A stretch of 64,000 nt of DNA. Origin: Flectonema sp. DT1601. Its lineage: Eukaryota; Euglenozoa; Diplonemea; Diplonemida; Diplonemidae. The position numbers were made by a program, and so were the translations under genes. The first letter of the stretch is position 1; every line of letters starts with the position of its first letter. The stretch covers positions 248,001 through 312,000 of the forward strand of contig OZ025854.1 of the NCBI GenBank assembly GCA_964019425.1, read 5' to 3'. Below the pieces are notes generated by a model. That model was given only the letters and a program-made list of their open reading frames with translations, did not search any database and was not told the origin of the DNA. This document shows positions 1 to 9,580 of the stretch, in pieces.

Positions 1-436
1 GACAATTATTTTAAAGGTCGATCGGCATAGCCGATCGTTGAGAAAAATAACCAGATATAAATACAATCAGTTTAAATAAAAAAAAAAAAAAAAATAAATA
101 AATAAAAAAAAAAAAAAAGTTTAACGATCAAGCTGAGCTGATCTTGTTTTTATTAAAATAAGGGGAGCGGGAGGGATGGAAGGAATAAAGGAAAAAAAAA
201 GAAAAGGTCGATCAATTGGATCTGATCGTCGAGAAGAAGAAAACAATTGTTTTTAAAAAAAATGATCGGTATAGCCGATCGTTGAGAAAAGAACAGATAT
301 AAATACAATCGGTTTTGGTGATCGACGAGTGGAGCGATCACTTGACAAGAAGGAAAAAAGAAAGGACCGATTAATTGGGGCTTTGGTTGTATTCCCAAGG
401 CATGTTTTTTTTTTTTTTTTTTTTATTATTCATTTA

Positions 437-471
<35 letters not shown>

Positions 472-803
472 TAATCACATTTTGTTCAAAAATATTTCAT
501 ATTAGAGTAAAAGAAAAAGAAAAAAAGAAATAAGAGAAAAAAAAAAAACCATTGCTGGCCCCCTCACCACTCATAGAGGATGAGGAGGCCAGTAAGGCGT
601 CACTCAAATCTATGCCAAGCCTTGGGAACTTGGATTGGGGTTTAGACCATTTACAATTAACAATTAATCTGATTAACGTTATGATCTGACGGACATAAAC
701 ATATCGACAAAATATTACAAACAAAACGAACAATAAATAATAAATAATAAATAAGCTAATAAACTAAATAAACAAAGTGATGTGAAAGTAAGGAAAAAGA
801 GAA
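1..803 (-). repeat. LINE copy E3: 3' untranslated region (runs off the left edge)
   Basis: This is non-coding sequence downstream of the coiled-coil stop codon on the minus strand. It matches 6875-7600 and 14402-15115, the 3' UTRs of the two LINE copies to the right, apart from small indels. Positions 1-350 hold short GC-containing palindromes set in A/T tracts: CGATCGGC-ATA-GCCGATCG near 20-45, the related GATCGGTATAGCCGATC near 265, and GTGATCG...CGATCAC near 317-342. Long poly-T and poly-A runs follow (about 400-465 and 505-550). Near 550-640 is a GC-richer stretch, GGCCCCCTCACCACTCATAG, found in every copy. No gene is seen here; small open frames across the homopolymers are spurious. Confidence 0.75.
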
Positions 804-1740
804 TTACAAGGGGGTGGAGTCACCGTGAACGTCATCAGCAGAACATCTCCTTCGATTATAACGATATCTTGATGGAGGGGTCCGTTTTTTCAGAGTTGAA
901 CGCTCAGACTTTCTCGGCGGAGTTTCAATTTCCTCATGTTCTTCTGTGTCTGGCGGACTCAAACCTTCTGCCCATGAAGCTAATTGGAACTTCAGGGCCG
1001 CAATTTGAGACCGTGCCAAGGCGAGTTGAACATTTAAATCGCTCGCCAGTCCCGTTAACATCATGGATTGCTCAAGCTGCTCTGCGTGAGTTGTACACCG
1101 TTGGTGATTCAGCTCCGAGAGGCGAAGTTGGGCATCCAAAAGTTGTTCTGAGAGCTCTGCCGCTTTCTCGTTTGTTTCGAGAGAGTCATCTACTGCTCGA
1201 CAGTAGTTCTCGAGTAAGTCAATCCTACCCTCGGACCATTGTCTCGCAATAGGTGTATTCTCTCTAACGGAGATAACGTGACTCTCTTGTCGTAAAATCT
1301 TGGTCGGCGTGCGGTCGAGAGCTTCACTCTGCGGCATTGTCGGAGGAATTGAGGCTAGAGGACAAAGAGGGGTGATATAATTAAGGGTAGGGATAAGGGG
1401 TTTAATAAGAGGAGTAAAAAGACTACTGCAACTGGAAATATTACTGCGCTGAATAATTACTGCGGGGAAATATTACTGCGCGGAAAAATTAGTGCGGTTT
1501 TTTTGAGAAAAAATTAGTGCAGTTTTTTCCACTTGGTGGTAGAAAAAAATTTGGTTGTTTTTTTGCTGTATAAGGCACCAGCAGAAAAATGCAGCTGGAA
1601 AAAAGTCGATTCTGAGCAGAAATATTAGTGCGGTGGAAATATTACTGCGTGGAAAAATTAGTGCGGTTTTTTGCAGATTTGGAAATTAGTGCGGTTTTTT
1701 CCGCGCAGTAATATTTCCAGTTGCAGTACTCGTAGTTGTA
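804..1740 (-). pseudogene. LINE copy E3: C-terminal coiled-coil coding fragment, split by a MITE
   Basis: The minus strand encodes the last part of the LINE coiled-coil extension. Visible landmarks are PIARQWSEGRIDLLENYC, a heptad-rich stretch, LKFQLASWAEG, an acidic ETPP stretch and a basic KKRTPPSRYRYNRRR tail ending in STPL. It is nearly identical to 52479-53112 but only about half identical in protein to the coiled coil of the copies at 7818 and 15347. The MITE at 1426-1726 interrupts the frame. The coding match ends at 1740, followed by two filler bases and then satellite sequence. It is a 5'-truncated remnant, probably the left half of the LINE that continues at 52365. The function of the coiled coil is not known. 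Confidence 0.75.
1426..1726. mobile_element. 301-bp MITE with perfect terminal inverted repeats and TA target duplication (copy 1)
   Basis: The ends are perfect inverted repeats of at least 24 bp, beginning CTGCAACTGGAAATATTACT and ending with its complement. TA flanks each side (1424-1425 and 1727-1728). The related LINE sequence at 53089-53112 is an empty site with a single TA, which fixes the boundaries. The interior is full of short motifs (ATTAGTGCGG, ATTACTGCG) in both orientations and has no coding capacity. The TA duplication suggests a Tc1/mariner-type or other TA-targeting transposase; none is encoded in the window. Confidence 0.88.
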
Positions 1741-1742
1741 GG

Positions 1743-2102
1743 TGATACTTGCATTTTTTTATTTGTAATCTTCTATTACAATTCTCTTTCTGTTCTGGTC
1801 TGTTACTTCATTTGTCTTGTTTAACTTCAGTTATATGCATTTTACTTTTTATTGTTTCCCATCTACTTTTTATTTTCTATTAGTTCTGGTCAGAAACTCC
1901 TGGGCAGCAAGAAGGAAAGTAGTTAAGTACTTCTGGGTGTTTGGCATCACCCCCCATAGTGAGCAAGTACAACAGGTAGCATTGGTAGTCTGTTGATCCT
2001 GAGTGATCCCAGCTACAGTTTTGTTTTTCTTTCTTTTTTTTAGAAGAAGATCAGGACATCCAAGCACTGCTGGATAGTTGCTGAATGCAGGGCCTGCCTG
2101 TG
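1743..2102 (+). repeat. Left end of satellite array A (360 bp, before the LINE insertion)
   Basis: This piece is identical to the corresponding part of the 1357-bp satellite unit. It ends ...GGGCCTGCCTGTG. The array resumes at 18426 with GCATTATAATAAC, exactly the bases that follow in an intact unit, so this is the left half of a unit split by the LINE pair. Its left end lies inside the unit at TGATACTTGC, two filler bases (GG) from the LINE fragment. The retroelement-like sense strand of the array is plus here, so this would be the truncated 5' end of the array. Confidence 0.88.
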
Positions 2103-2165
2103 AATTTCGATAAAGTGGGAAGTAACGGACTGGGAGCTTTTGGCTCCTGCCCTATTCCCGATGTA
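2103..2165 (-). other. LINE fixed 3' terminus with conserved stem-loop (copy E2)
   Basis: Read on plus, the end is GAATTTC (with the flanking G at 2102), a 17-18 base spacer, GGACTG at 2127-2132, a hairpin of GGAGC (2133-2137), loop TTTTG and GCTCC (2143-2147), then TGCCCT. On the RNA-sense minus strand the loop is CAAAA. All four LINE ends in the window stop at this base with different flanks. The 3' end of non-LTR RNAs is where the reverse transcriptase starts, so this hairpin is a likely RT recognition structure (inference). Confidence 0.72.
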
Positions 2166-2294
2166 AACTTTCTTTTTATTTTTATTTTTTTTTAACAGGC
2201 CCAAAGGGCGACAATGATGGTTGCTGACCAAGGAATAATATTCAAATGAATTTTCGTTTCAAAGAAACGAACAGAATTAAGAGAGAGGCAGAGA

Positions 2295-2327
<33 letters not shown>

Positions 2328-2376
2328 GAAAAAAAAAAAAAAAAAAATGAAGAGGAAATAATCAAACATGAAAAAA

Positions 2377-2412
<36 letters not shown>

Positions 2413-2569
2413 TAAAAAACGTTGTATGAAAAAGGAAAAAAAAGAAAAAAAAAAGACCAGAAAAGGAAAGAGAAAATGATAAGGTATAATATTATTGTGG
2501 GGATATGAGGGATAGCAGGGAGATGCTCTTTTTTTTTTTTTTTTTTTTCTTATTTATTATTTAAAAAAA
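2166..2569. repeat. Distal 3' UTR and purine-rich low-complexity tract of LINE E2
   Basis: Contains a conserved block around 2195-2280 (hairpin GCCC-AAA-GGGC near 2199, then GGTTGCTGACC). Long A/G-only tracts with a short TA run follow at about 2290-2470, then a unique stretch GGGATATGAGGGATAGCAGG near 2500 and a poly-T run. The same order is found at 9044-9450, 53540-53930 and 56602-56955. No coding sequence is supported. Confidence 0.65.
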
Positions 2570-2668
2570 GGAAACAGTCAGTTTAGCGTCTCGATCAGGA
2601 CGGAAAATAGAAATTAATCGACATAGTTGATCGATAGAAAAAAAAAAACAATGATAACATTGTTTATT

Positions 2669-2703
<35 letters not shown>

Positions 2704-4489
2704 CTTTTTAATTGTTTTAAAGAAAAAACAATCAGTTTAGCGTCTTGACCAGGACGGAAAATAGTAAGTAATCGACATAGTCGATCGATAAAAAAAAAAA
2801 ACAATGATAACATTGTTTATTCCTTTTTTTTTTTTTTTATTCTTTTTATTTATTTTTAAAGAAAAAACAATCAGTTTAGCGTCCTGACCAGGACGGAAAA
2901 TAGAAAGTAATCGACATAGTCGATCGATAAAAAAAACAATGATAACATTGTTTATTCTTTTTTTTTTTTTATTTTAATTCTTTTTATTTATTTTTAAAAA
3001 GAAAAAAAATGGAAAATAGAAATTAGTCAACAAAGTCGAACGATAAAAAAAAACAATGATAACATTGTTTATTCTTTTTTTTTTTTATTTTTTTTATATT
3101 CTTTTTTATTAATTTTGAAAAAAAAACAATCAGTTTAGCGTCTTGACCAGGACGGAAAATAGAAAGTAATCGACATAGTCGATCGATAAAAAAAAACAAT
3201 GATAACATTGTTTATTCTTTTTTTTTTTATTTTAAATTCTTTTTATTTATTTTTTAAAGAAAAAAAACGGAAAATAGAAATTAGTCGACAAAGTCGAACG
3301 ATAAAAAAAAACAATGATAACATTGTTTATTCTTTTTTTTTTTTTTTTTTTTATATTCTTTTTTATTAATTTTGAAAAAAAAAACAATCAGTTTAGCGTC
3401 TTGACCAGGACGGAAAATAGAAAGTAATCGACATAGTCGATCGATAAAAAAAAACAATGATAACATTGTTTATTCTTTTTTTTTTTATTTTAAATTCTTT
3501 TTATTTATTTTTTAAAGAAAAAAAACGGAAAATAGAAATTAGTCGACAAAGTCGAACGATAAAAAAAAACAATGATAACATTGTTTATTCTTTTTTTTTT
3601 TTTTTTTTTTATATTCTTTTTTATTAATTTTGAAAAAAAAAACAATCAGTTTAGCGTCTTGACCAGGACGGAAAATAGAAAGTAATCGACATAGTCGATC
3701 GTTAAAAAAACAATGATAACATTGTTTATTCTTTTTTTTTTTTTTTTTTTATTCTTTTTTATTAATTTTGAAAAAAAAACAATCAGTTTAGCGTCTTGAC
3801 CAGGACGGAAAATAGAAAGTGATCGACATAGTCGATCGATAAAAAAACAATGATAACATTGTTTATTCTTTTTTTTATTTAAATTCTTTTTATTTATTTT
3901 TTAAAGAAAAAAAACGGAAAATAGAAATTAGTCAACAAAGTCGAACGATAAAAAAAAACAATGATAACATTGTTTATTCTTTTTTTTTTTTATTTTTTTT
4001 ATATTCTTTTTTATTAATTTTGAAAAAAAAACAATCAGTTTAGCGTCTTGACCAGGACGGAAAATAGAAAGTAATCGACATAGTCGATCGATAAAAAAAA
4101 ACAATGATAACATTGTTTATTCTTTTTTTTTTTATTTTAAATTCTTTTTATTTATTTTTTAAAGAAAAAAAACGGAAAATAGAAATTAGTCGACAAAGTC
4201 GAACGATAAAAAAAAACAATGATAACATTGTTTATTCTTTTTTTTTTTTTTTTTTTTATATTCTTTTTTATTAATTTTGAAAAAAAAAACAATCAGTTTA
4301 GCGTCTTGACCAGGACGGAAAATAGAAAGTGATCGACATAGTCGATCGATAAAAAAAACAATGATAACATTGTTTATTCTTTTTTTTTATTTTAGATTCT
4401 TTTTATTTATTTTTTAAAGAAAAAAAACGGAAAATAGAAATTAGTCAACAAAGTCGAACAATAAAAAAAACAATGATAACATTGTTTAT

Positions 4490-4525
<36 letters not shown>

Positions 4526-5450
4526 TTCTTTTTTATTAATTTTGAAAAAAAAACAATCAGTTTAGCGTCTTGACCAGGACGGAAAATAGAAAGTGATCGA
4601 CATAGTCGATCGATAAAAAAACAATGATAACATTGTTTATTCTTTTTTTTTATTTTAAATTCTTTTTATTTATTCTTTAAAGAAAAGAAACGGAAAATAG
4701 AAATTAGTCGACAAAGTCGAACGATAAAAAAAAACAATGATAACATTGTTTATTCTTTTTTTTTTTTTTTTTTTATATTCTTTTTTATTAATTTTGAAAA
4801 AAAAACAATCAGTTTAGCGTCTTGACCAGGACGGAAAATAGAAAGTGATCGACATAGTCGATCGATAAAAAAACAATGATAACATTGTTTATTCTTTTTT
4901 TTATTTAAATTCTTTTTATTTATTTTTTAAAGAAAAAAAACGGAAAATAGAAATTAGTCAACAAAGTCGAACAATAAAAAAAAACAATGATAACATTGTT
5001 TATTCTTTTTTTTTTTTTTTTTTTTTTATATTCTTTTTTATTAATTTTGAAAAAAAAACAATCAGTTTAGCGTCTTGACCAGGACGGAAAATAGAAAGTA
5101 ATCGACATAGTCGATCGATAAAAAAACAATGATAACATTGTTTATTCTTTTTTTTTTATTTTAAATTCTTTTTATTTATTCTTTAAAGAAAAGAAACGGA
5201 AAATAGAAATTAGTCGACAAAGTCGAACGATAAAAAAAAAACAATGATAACATTGTTTATTCTTTTTTTTTTTTTTTTTATATATTCTTTTTATTAATTT
5301 TTTAAAAAAAAAAAACAATCAGTTTAGCGTCTTGACCAGGACGGAAAACTGGAAGTAATCGACATAGTCGATCGATAAAAAAAAACAATGATAACATTGT
5401 TTCATCTTTTATATTTTTTAATTTTTTTTTTATATTTGAAGAAAAGAAAG
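2570..5450. repeat. Hairpin minisatellite in the 3' UTR of LINE E2
   Basis: About 22 copies of the palindrome AACAATGATAACATTGTT (7-bp arms, ATAA loop) occur at intervals of roughly 110-145 bp, separated by poly-T and poly-A. Two half-units alternate. Type A carries CAGTTTAGCGTCTTGACCAG and the hairpin ATCGAC-ATA-GTCGAT. Type B carries ACGGAAAATAGAAATTAGTC and a degenerate arm (GTCGACAAAGTCGAAC). Together they form a higher-order unit of about 257 bp. The array continues the LINE 3' UTR and is not a free satellite here. Confidence 0.85.
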
Positions 5451-6207
5451 AAGAAAAAAAAAAAAAAAAAAACAAGCGGAATTGATCATAATGGGTGGCA
5501 GGGGTTGATATAACTTCATTTGAAAATTCTTCTTTTTTAATTTCTTTTTTTTTGAAATTTTTTTTTTTTATTTAACAGGAGTTAAGATCACTTACATGAG
5601 TTAACACAACACAGATACGAGAGTAGCAAACTGAGGTAACACTACCAATTCAACAAAAAATAATCAGGATCGGACACAAGGAGGAGAGTTCATTCTACCT
5701 CTCACTGTCCTTGCTGGTATCTTAAGTGTCTTGGTATCTCTTTTGTGTCGGTATCTCGGAAGTGCTGGTATCTCGTATGTGCGTTGGTATCTCTTGCGTG
5801 TTGGTATCTCTTGCACATAAGAAAAAATATTGAGTTAACATGATCAGTTTTATTTAAAAATTAGAGACAGACCGGAACTATTTGAAAATAAAATGTAGAT
5901 GGGAAACAGTGAAAATTAAAATGAATGATAAAATTAAATGAGATTTATGACATAACAGACCAGATAGAGAGTAATAAAGGGAAAAGGAAAACGGAAAGGG
6001 TTCATTCACTTAGTTAAAGTTAAGACCGATTAGTCAGTTTAAGGTCTTGACTAGGACCAACAAAAAAAAAAAAAAATAAATAAATAACGATCAAGCTGAG
6101 CTGATCTTGTTTTTATTAAAATAAGGGGAGCGGGAGGGATGGAAGGAATAAAGGAAAAAAAAAAGAAAAGGTCGATCAATTGGATCTGGTCGTCGAGAAG
6201 AAGAAGA
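5451..6207. repeat. LINE E2 3' UTR block with GGTATCTC repeats and a satellite-like segment
   Basis: Positions 5600-5700 are unique-looking sequence. Positions 5711-5815 hold six copies of (T)TGGTATCTC/T spaced 14-20 bp apart. Positions 5868-5975 resemble the satellite segment at 60375-60490: GTAGATGGGAAACA, then AATTAAAATG, then ATAACAGACCAGA, in the same order and in the same orientation relative to the 3' end. Positions 6084-6207 are the first copy of a 232-bp tandem repeat containing GATCA...TGATC palindromes. The same sequence is at 13660-14401 in copy E1. No gene is visible. Confidence 0.6.
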
Positions 6208-6874
6208 GAGTTGAATTTCCAGGTGAGATTTGGACTGTTAGCTTTTGGCTAAGGCCCTCCCTGAAGAGCAAGAACAAAAGAACTACTCACACCTGAAGAA
6301 AACATACACAAAGAACACACTGTAAGCTGTGCGTGTATTTTGTGTTTGTCACAACAGGAGAGAAAAGAAAGAATGTCAAGGTTGATCACCTTGCCTATCA
6401 ACGCACAACATTGGTGGTCTCTACTAGACCCTGAGTGATCCCACTGGATCTCTCATCGTTCATAGTACCTATGTGAAGTTATAAAATCAAAGGTAAACTA
6501 TGAACTACAAATGACTTAGCCTGTTATTATAATGCCACAGGCAGGCCCTGCATTCAGCAACTATCCAGCAGTGCTTGGATGTCCTGATCTTCTTCTAAAA
6601 AAAAGAAAGAAAAACAAAACTGTAGCTGGGATCACTCAGGATCAACAGACTACCAATGCTACCTGTTGTACTTGCTCACTATGGGGGGTGATGCCAAACA
6701 CCCAGAAGTACTAAACTGCTTTCCTTCTTGCTGCCCAGGAGTTTCTGACCAGAACTAATAGAAAATAAAAAGTAGATGGGAAACAATAAAAAGTAAAATG
6801 GATATAACTGAAGTTAAACAAGACAAATGAAGTAACAGACCAGAACAGAAAGAGAATTGTAATAGAAGATTACA
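6208..6874 (-). mobile_element. Solo 5'-truncated copy of the 1357-bp satellite element inside LINE E2
   Basis: It begins at the fixed satellite terminus GAGTTGAATTTCC and ends within the unit at GAAGATTACA, 667 bp. Copy E1 has the uninterrupted sequence GAGAAGAAGAAGACAATTAT at 14391-14410, so the insertion point is exact, with no target duplication longer than a base or so. It differs from the array consensus at several sites (for example GTGCGTGTATT for GTGTGTGTATT, and GATATAACTG preceded by G instead of C), about 1 percent. It shares the terminal hairpin (TTAGC/GCTAA). The pattern of fixed 3' end and ragged 5' end is that of a retrotransposed copy. Confidence 0.8.
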
Positions 6875-7302
6875 CAATTATTTTAAAGGTCGATCGGCAT
6901 AGCCGATCGTTGAGAAAAATAACCAGATATAAATACAATCAGTTTAAATAAAAAAAAAAATAAATAAAAAAATAAAAAAAGTTTAACGATCAAGCTGAGC
7001 TGATCTTGTTTTTATTAAAATAAGGGGAGCGGGAGGGATGGAAGGAATAAAGGAAAAAAAAGAAAAGGTCGATCAATTGGATCTGATCGTCGAGAAGAAG
7101 AAAACAATTATTTTTTAAAAAAAAATTGATCGGTATAGCCGATCGTTGAGAAAAGAACAGATATAAATACAATCGGTTTTGGTGATCGACGAGTGGAGCG
7201 ATCACTTGACAAGAAGGAAAAAAGAAAGGACCGATTAATTGGGGCTTTGGTTGTATTCCCAAGGCATGTTTTTTTTTTTTTTTTTTTTTATTATTATTCA
7301 TT

Positions 7303-7334
<32 letters not shown>

Positions 7335-7817
7335 CAATAATCACATTTTGTTCAAAAATATTTCATATTAGAGTAAAAGAAAAAGAAAAAAAGAAATAAG
7401 AGAAAAAAAAAAAAAACCATTGCTGGCCCCCTCACCACTCATAGAGGATGAGGAGGCCAGTAAGGCGTCACTCAAATCTATGCCAAGCCTTGGGAACTTG
7501 GATTGGGGTTTAGACCATTTACAATTAACAATTAACAATTAACCTGATTAACGTTATGATCTGACGGACATAAACATATCGACAAAATAATACAAATAAA
7601 TAAATACTAATAGAAACTAGAACTTAGCAATCGTCATCTAAAGAGATTCTTCTGCGATCATGAAAGTTCGTTGAGGTTGGAGTTCGCTTTTTTTTTTTTT
7701 TGATAAGCGCTCAAACCAATTACAATTAACAATTAATCTGATTGACGTTATGATCGGACAGACATAAACATATCGACAAAATAATACAAATAATTTAATA
7801 CTAATAGAAACTAGAAC
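6875..7817 (-). repeat. LINE E2 proximal 3' UTR with 194-bp tandem duplication
   Basis: Positions 6875-7340 contain the hairpin block (CGATCGGC-ATA-GCCGATCG and relatives) and homopolymer tracts. Positions 7417-7560 are the conserved GGCCCCCTCACC block. Positions 7621-7700 repeat the last codons of the coiled-coil frame (degenerate KKRTPTSTNFHDRRRISLDDDC and a stop), which also occur at the true end near 7815. The two lie 194 bp apart. The same arrangement is present in copy E1. No separate gene is supported. Confidence 0.65.
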
Positions 7818-8980
7818 TTAGCAATCGTCATCTAAAAAGATTCTTCTGCGATCATGAGGATTCGTTGAAGGTGGAGTTCGCTTTTTTTGTGATAGGCGCT
7901 CCCTCGGACGCTTTGGGGTCTCATTTTCTTCTTGCGCTTCCTTTTCGGGTGGGTTAAAACCATTTGCCCATGTTTGTAACTGAAATTTGAGAGCTCTGTT
8001 TTGGTCTTTTGCCAAATAGAGTTGCTCAGAGAGCTCACTGGCCATCTCCATCAACAACATGGAATGATCCAGTTGTTCTTTATGGATAGTCTTCTGTTGA
8101 TAGCTCAACTCGGAGCATCGACGTTGCTCTTCCACTAGTTTTTCCGAGAGCAGCGCCACTTTCTCATTTGTCTGGAGAGAGTCACTTACCGCTTGACAGT
8201 AGTTGTCCAGTAAATCGAGTCTACCTTCGGACCATTGCCTCGCAATAGGTGAATCTTCCGTCGATGAGGTCGCCGCACTGTCTTTTTCTTGTTCCGTTTG
8301 AGCAGAAGACGATACCAGTAGTCTACTTTGAGACAGTTCAGAAGGGAACGTGATCAATGGAGAATGAGGTTTAAAAAAAAAGGAAAGACGGGGTTTGGGA
8401 GTCCAGGAGTAATAGGTTGTTGCGATGAGAGGGAGTCGATAATTCTTTACCGTGGACGTTGATTCGAATAAAAAAGGGGGTGTTGGGGAAAATTGTTGGG
8501 AAAAATGGGACAGTTGAGGGCCAGCACGCAATGTTGCGACCTCTTGTTGAGACAAATAGAGTTGAATTTTTGTTCCAGTTTCATCCCTACACTTAGATTC
8601 TAATTCATTGTTTAATAGAATGAACCTTTGTTGTAAGTTGAAATAAAACATTTCAGCGTGGTCCGCTCTTTGTGATTGTCGCGCCAGCTCGCTCGTCCTT
8701 TTTTCCTCCAGAGAGTTAGTTCTTTGAACTAATGAGAGAAGAGAACTTTTCACTAAATCACATTCAGCGATCAGGTGTTGATTCTCTTTTTCCAATAGTT
8801 CACGTTTTTTCTGTTCCGTTTCTACGTTAAAGACAGATGGGGGTGCGGATAGATTTAAAGGGAGTGGGCTGTGAGATACACTCTCGGCGGCCCGTTGTTT
8901 GGATGCTTTGTTCTCAATAGACAATCCATTCAGTAGCTGCTTGTCATTCTCAAGGGAGGCTGACATCGCATTAAAGTAAG
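7818..8980 (-). CDS. LINE E2 coiled-coil C-terminal region (partial reading frame)
   Basis: The frame is open from the truncation at 8980 to a stop at 7818; the first Met is at 8966, giving 382 residues. It is residue-for-residue the C-terminal part of the E1 protein. From the Met: 48-147 is a heptad-rich helix (QRFILLNNELESKC inside it), 150-238 is a Pro/Ser-rich linker, 239-332 is a second helical stretch starting PIARQWSEGR, and 340-382 is an acidic then strongly basic tail (RPRERLSQKKRTPPS). The Met is internal to the larger LINE frame, so translation from it is not assumed. A diverged paralog at 52479 keeps the same blocks, which argues for past selection. RNA or protein binding by the basic tail, or multimerisation, is possible but unproven. 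I do not recognise the family. Confidence 0.6.
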
Positions 8981-9043
8981 AATTTCGATAAAGTGGGAAG
9001 TAACGGACTGGGAGCTTTTGGCTCCTGCCCTATTCCCGATGTA
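8981..9043 (-). other. LINE fixed 3' terminus with conserved stem-loop (copy E1)
   Basis: Same terminal sequence as at 2103, with the GGAGC/GCTCC hairpin at 9011-9025. Here it directly joins the truncated 5' end of copy E2 (GCATTAAAGTAAG at 8968-8980) with no poly-A and no spacer. Confidence 0.72.
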
Positions 9044-9172
9044 AACTTTCTTTTTATTTTTATTTTTTTTTAACAGGCCCAAAGGGCGACAATGATGGTT
9101 GCTGACCAAGGAATAATATTCAAATGAATTTTCGTTTCAAAGAAACGAACAGAATTAAGAGAGAGGCAGAGA

Positions 9173-9205
<33 letters not shown>

Positions 9206-9255
9206 GAAAAAAAAAAAAAAAAAAATGAAGAGGAAATAATCAAACATGAAAAAAA

Positions 9256-9291
<36 letters not shown>

Positions 9292-9449
9292 TAAAAAACG
9301 TTGTATGAAAAAGGAAAAAAAAGAAAAAAAAAAGACCAGAAAAGGAAAGAGAAAATGATAAGGTATAATATTATTGTGGGGATATGAGGGATAGCAGGGA
9401 GATGCTCTTTTTTTTTTTTTTTTTTTTCTTATTTATTATTTAAAAAAAG
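9044..9449. repeat. Distal 3' UTR and purine-rich low-complexity tract of LINE E1
   Basis: Essentially the same sequence as 2166-2569: the GCCC-AAA-GGGC hairpin block, then A/G tracts with a TA run, then the GGGATATGAGGGATAGCAGG segment and poly-T. Nothing coding is seen. Confidence 0.65.
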
Positions 9450-9548
9450 GAAACAGTCAGTTTAGCGTCTCGATCAGGACGGAAAATAGAAATTAATCGA
9501 CATAGTTGATCGATAGAAAAAAAAAACAATGATAACATTGTTTATTCA

Positions 9549-9580
<32 letters not shown>

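Larger units (their letters stand above)
2103..8980 (-). mobile_element. LINE copy E2 (RLE-type non-LTR retrotransposon), 5'-truncated, joined tail-first to E1
   Basis: Sense is the minus strand. Its 5' end is at about 8980, within the coding region just upstream of the coiled coil. It contains coiled-coil coding sequence (7818-8980), a 3' UTR with a 194-bp tandem duplication, hairpin blocks, a solo satellite insertion (6208-6874), a GGTATCTC-repeat block, a large hairpin minisatellite and the fixed 3' end at 2103. The 3' end abuts satellite; the 5' end abuts, with no spacer, the 3' end of the next LINE copy at 8981. The coiled coil and most of the 3' UTR are essentially identical to copy E1, so both are young or were made in one event. 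It lacks RT and endonuclease and cannot be autonomous. Confidence 0.82.

Noticed and set aside
782-1252. 156-codon plus-strand frame opposite the coiled coil (also at 52544-52927)
   Set aside because: It is a shadow of the minus-strand coiled-coil frame, which has conserved blocks and the expected composition.
2570-5450. Regular spaced repeats resembling a CRISPR array
   Set aside because: The spacers are homopolymer-rich and related to one another, the unit is a two-part minisatellite in a eukaryotic LINE, and there are no cas genes.
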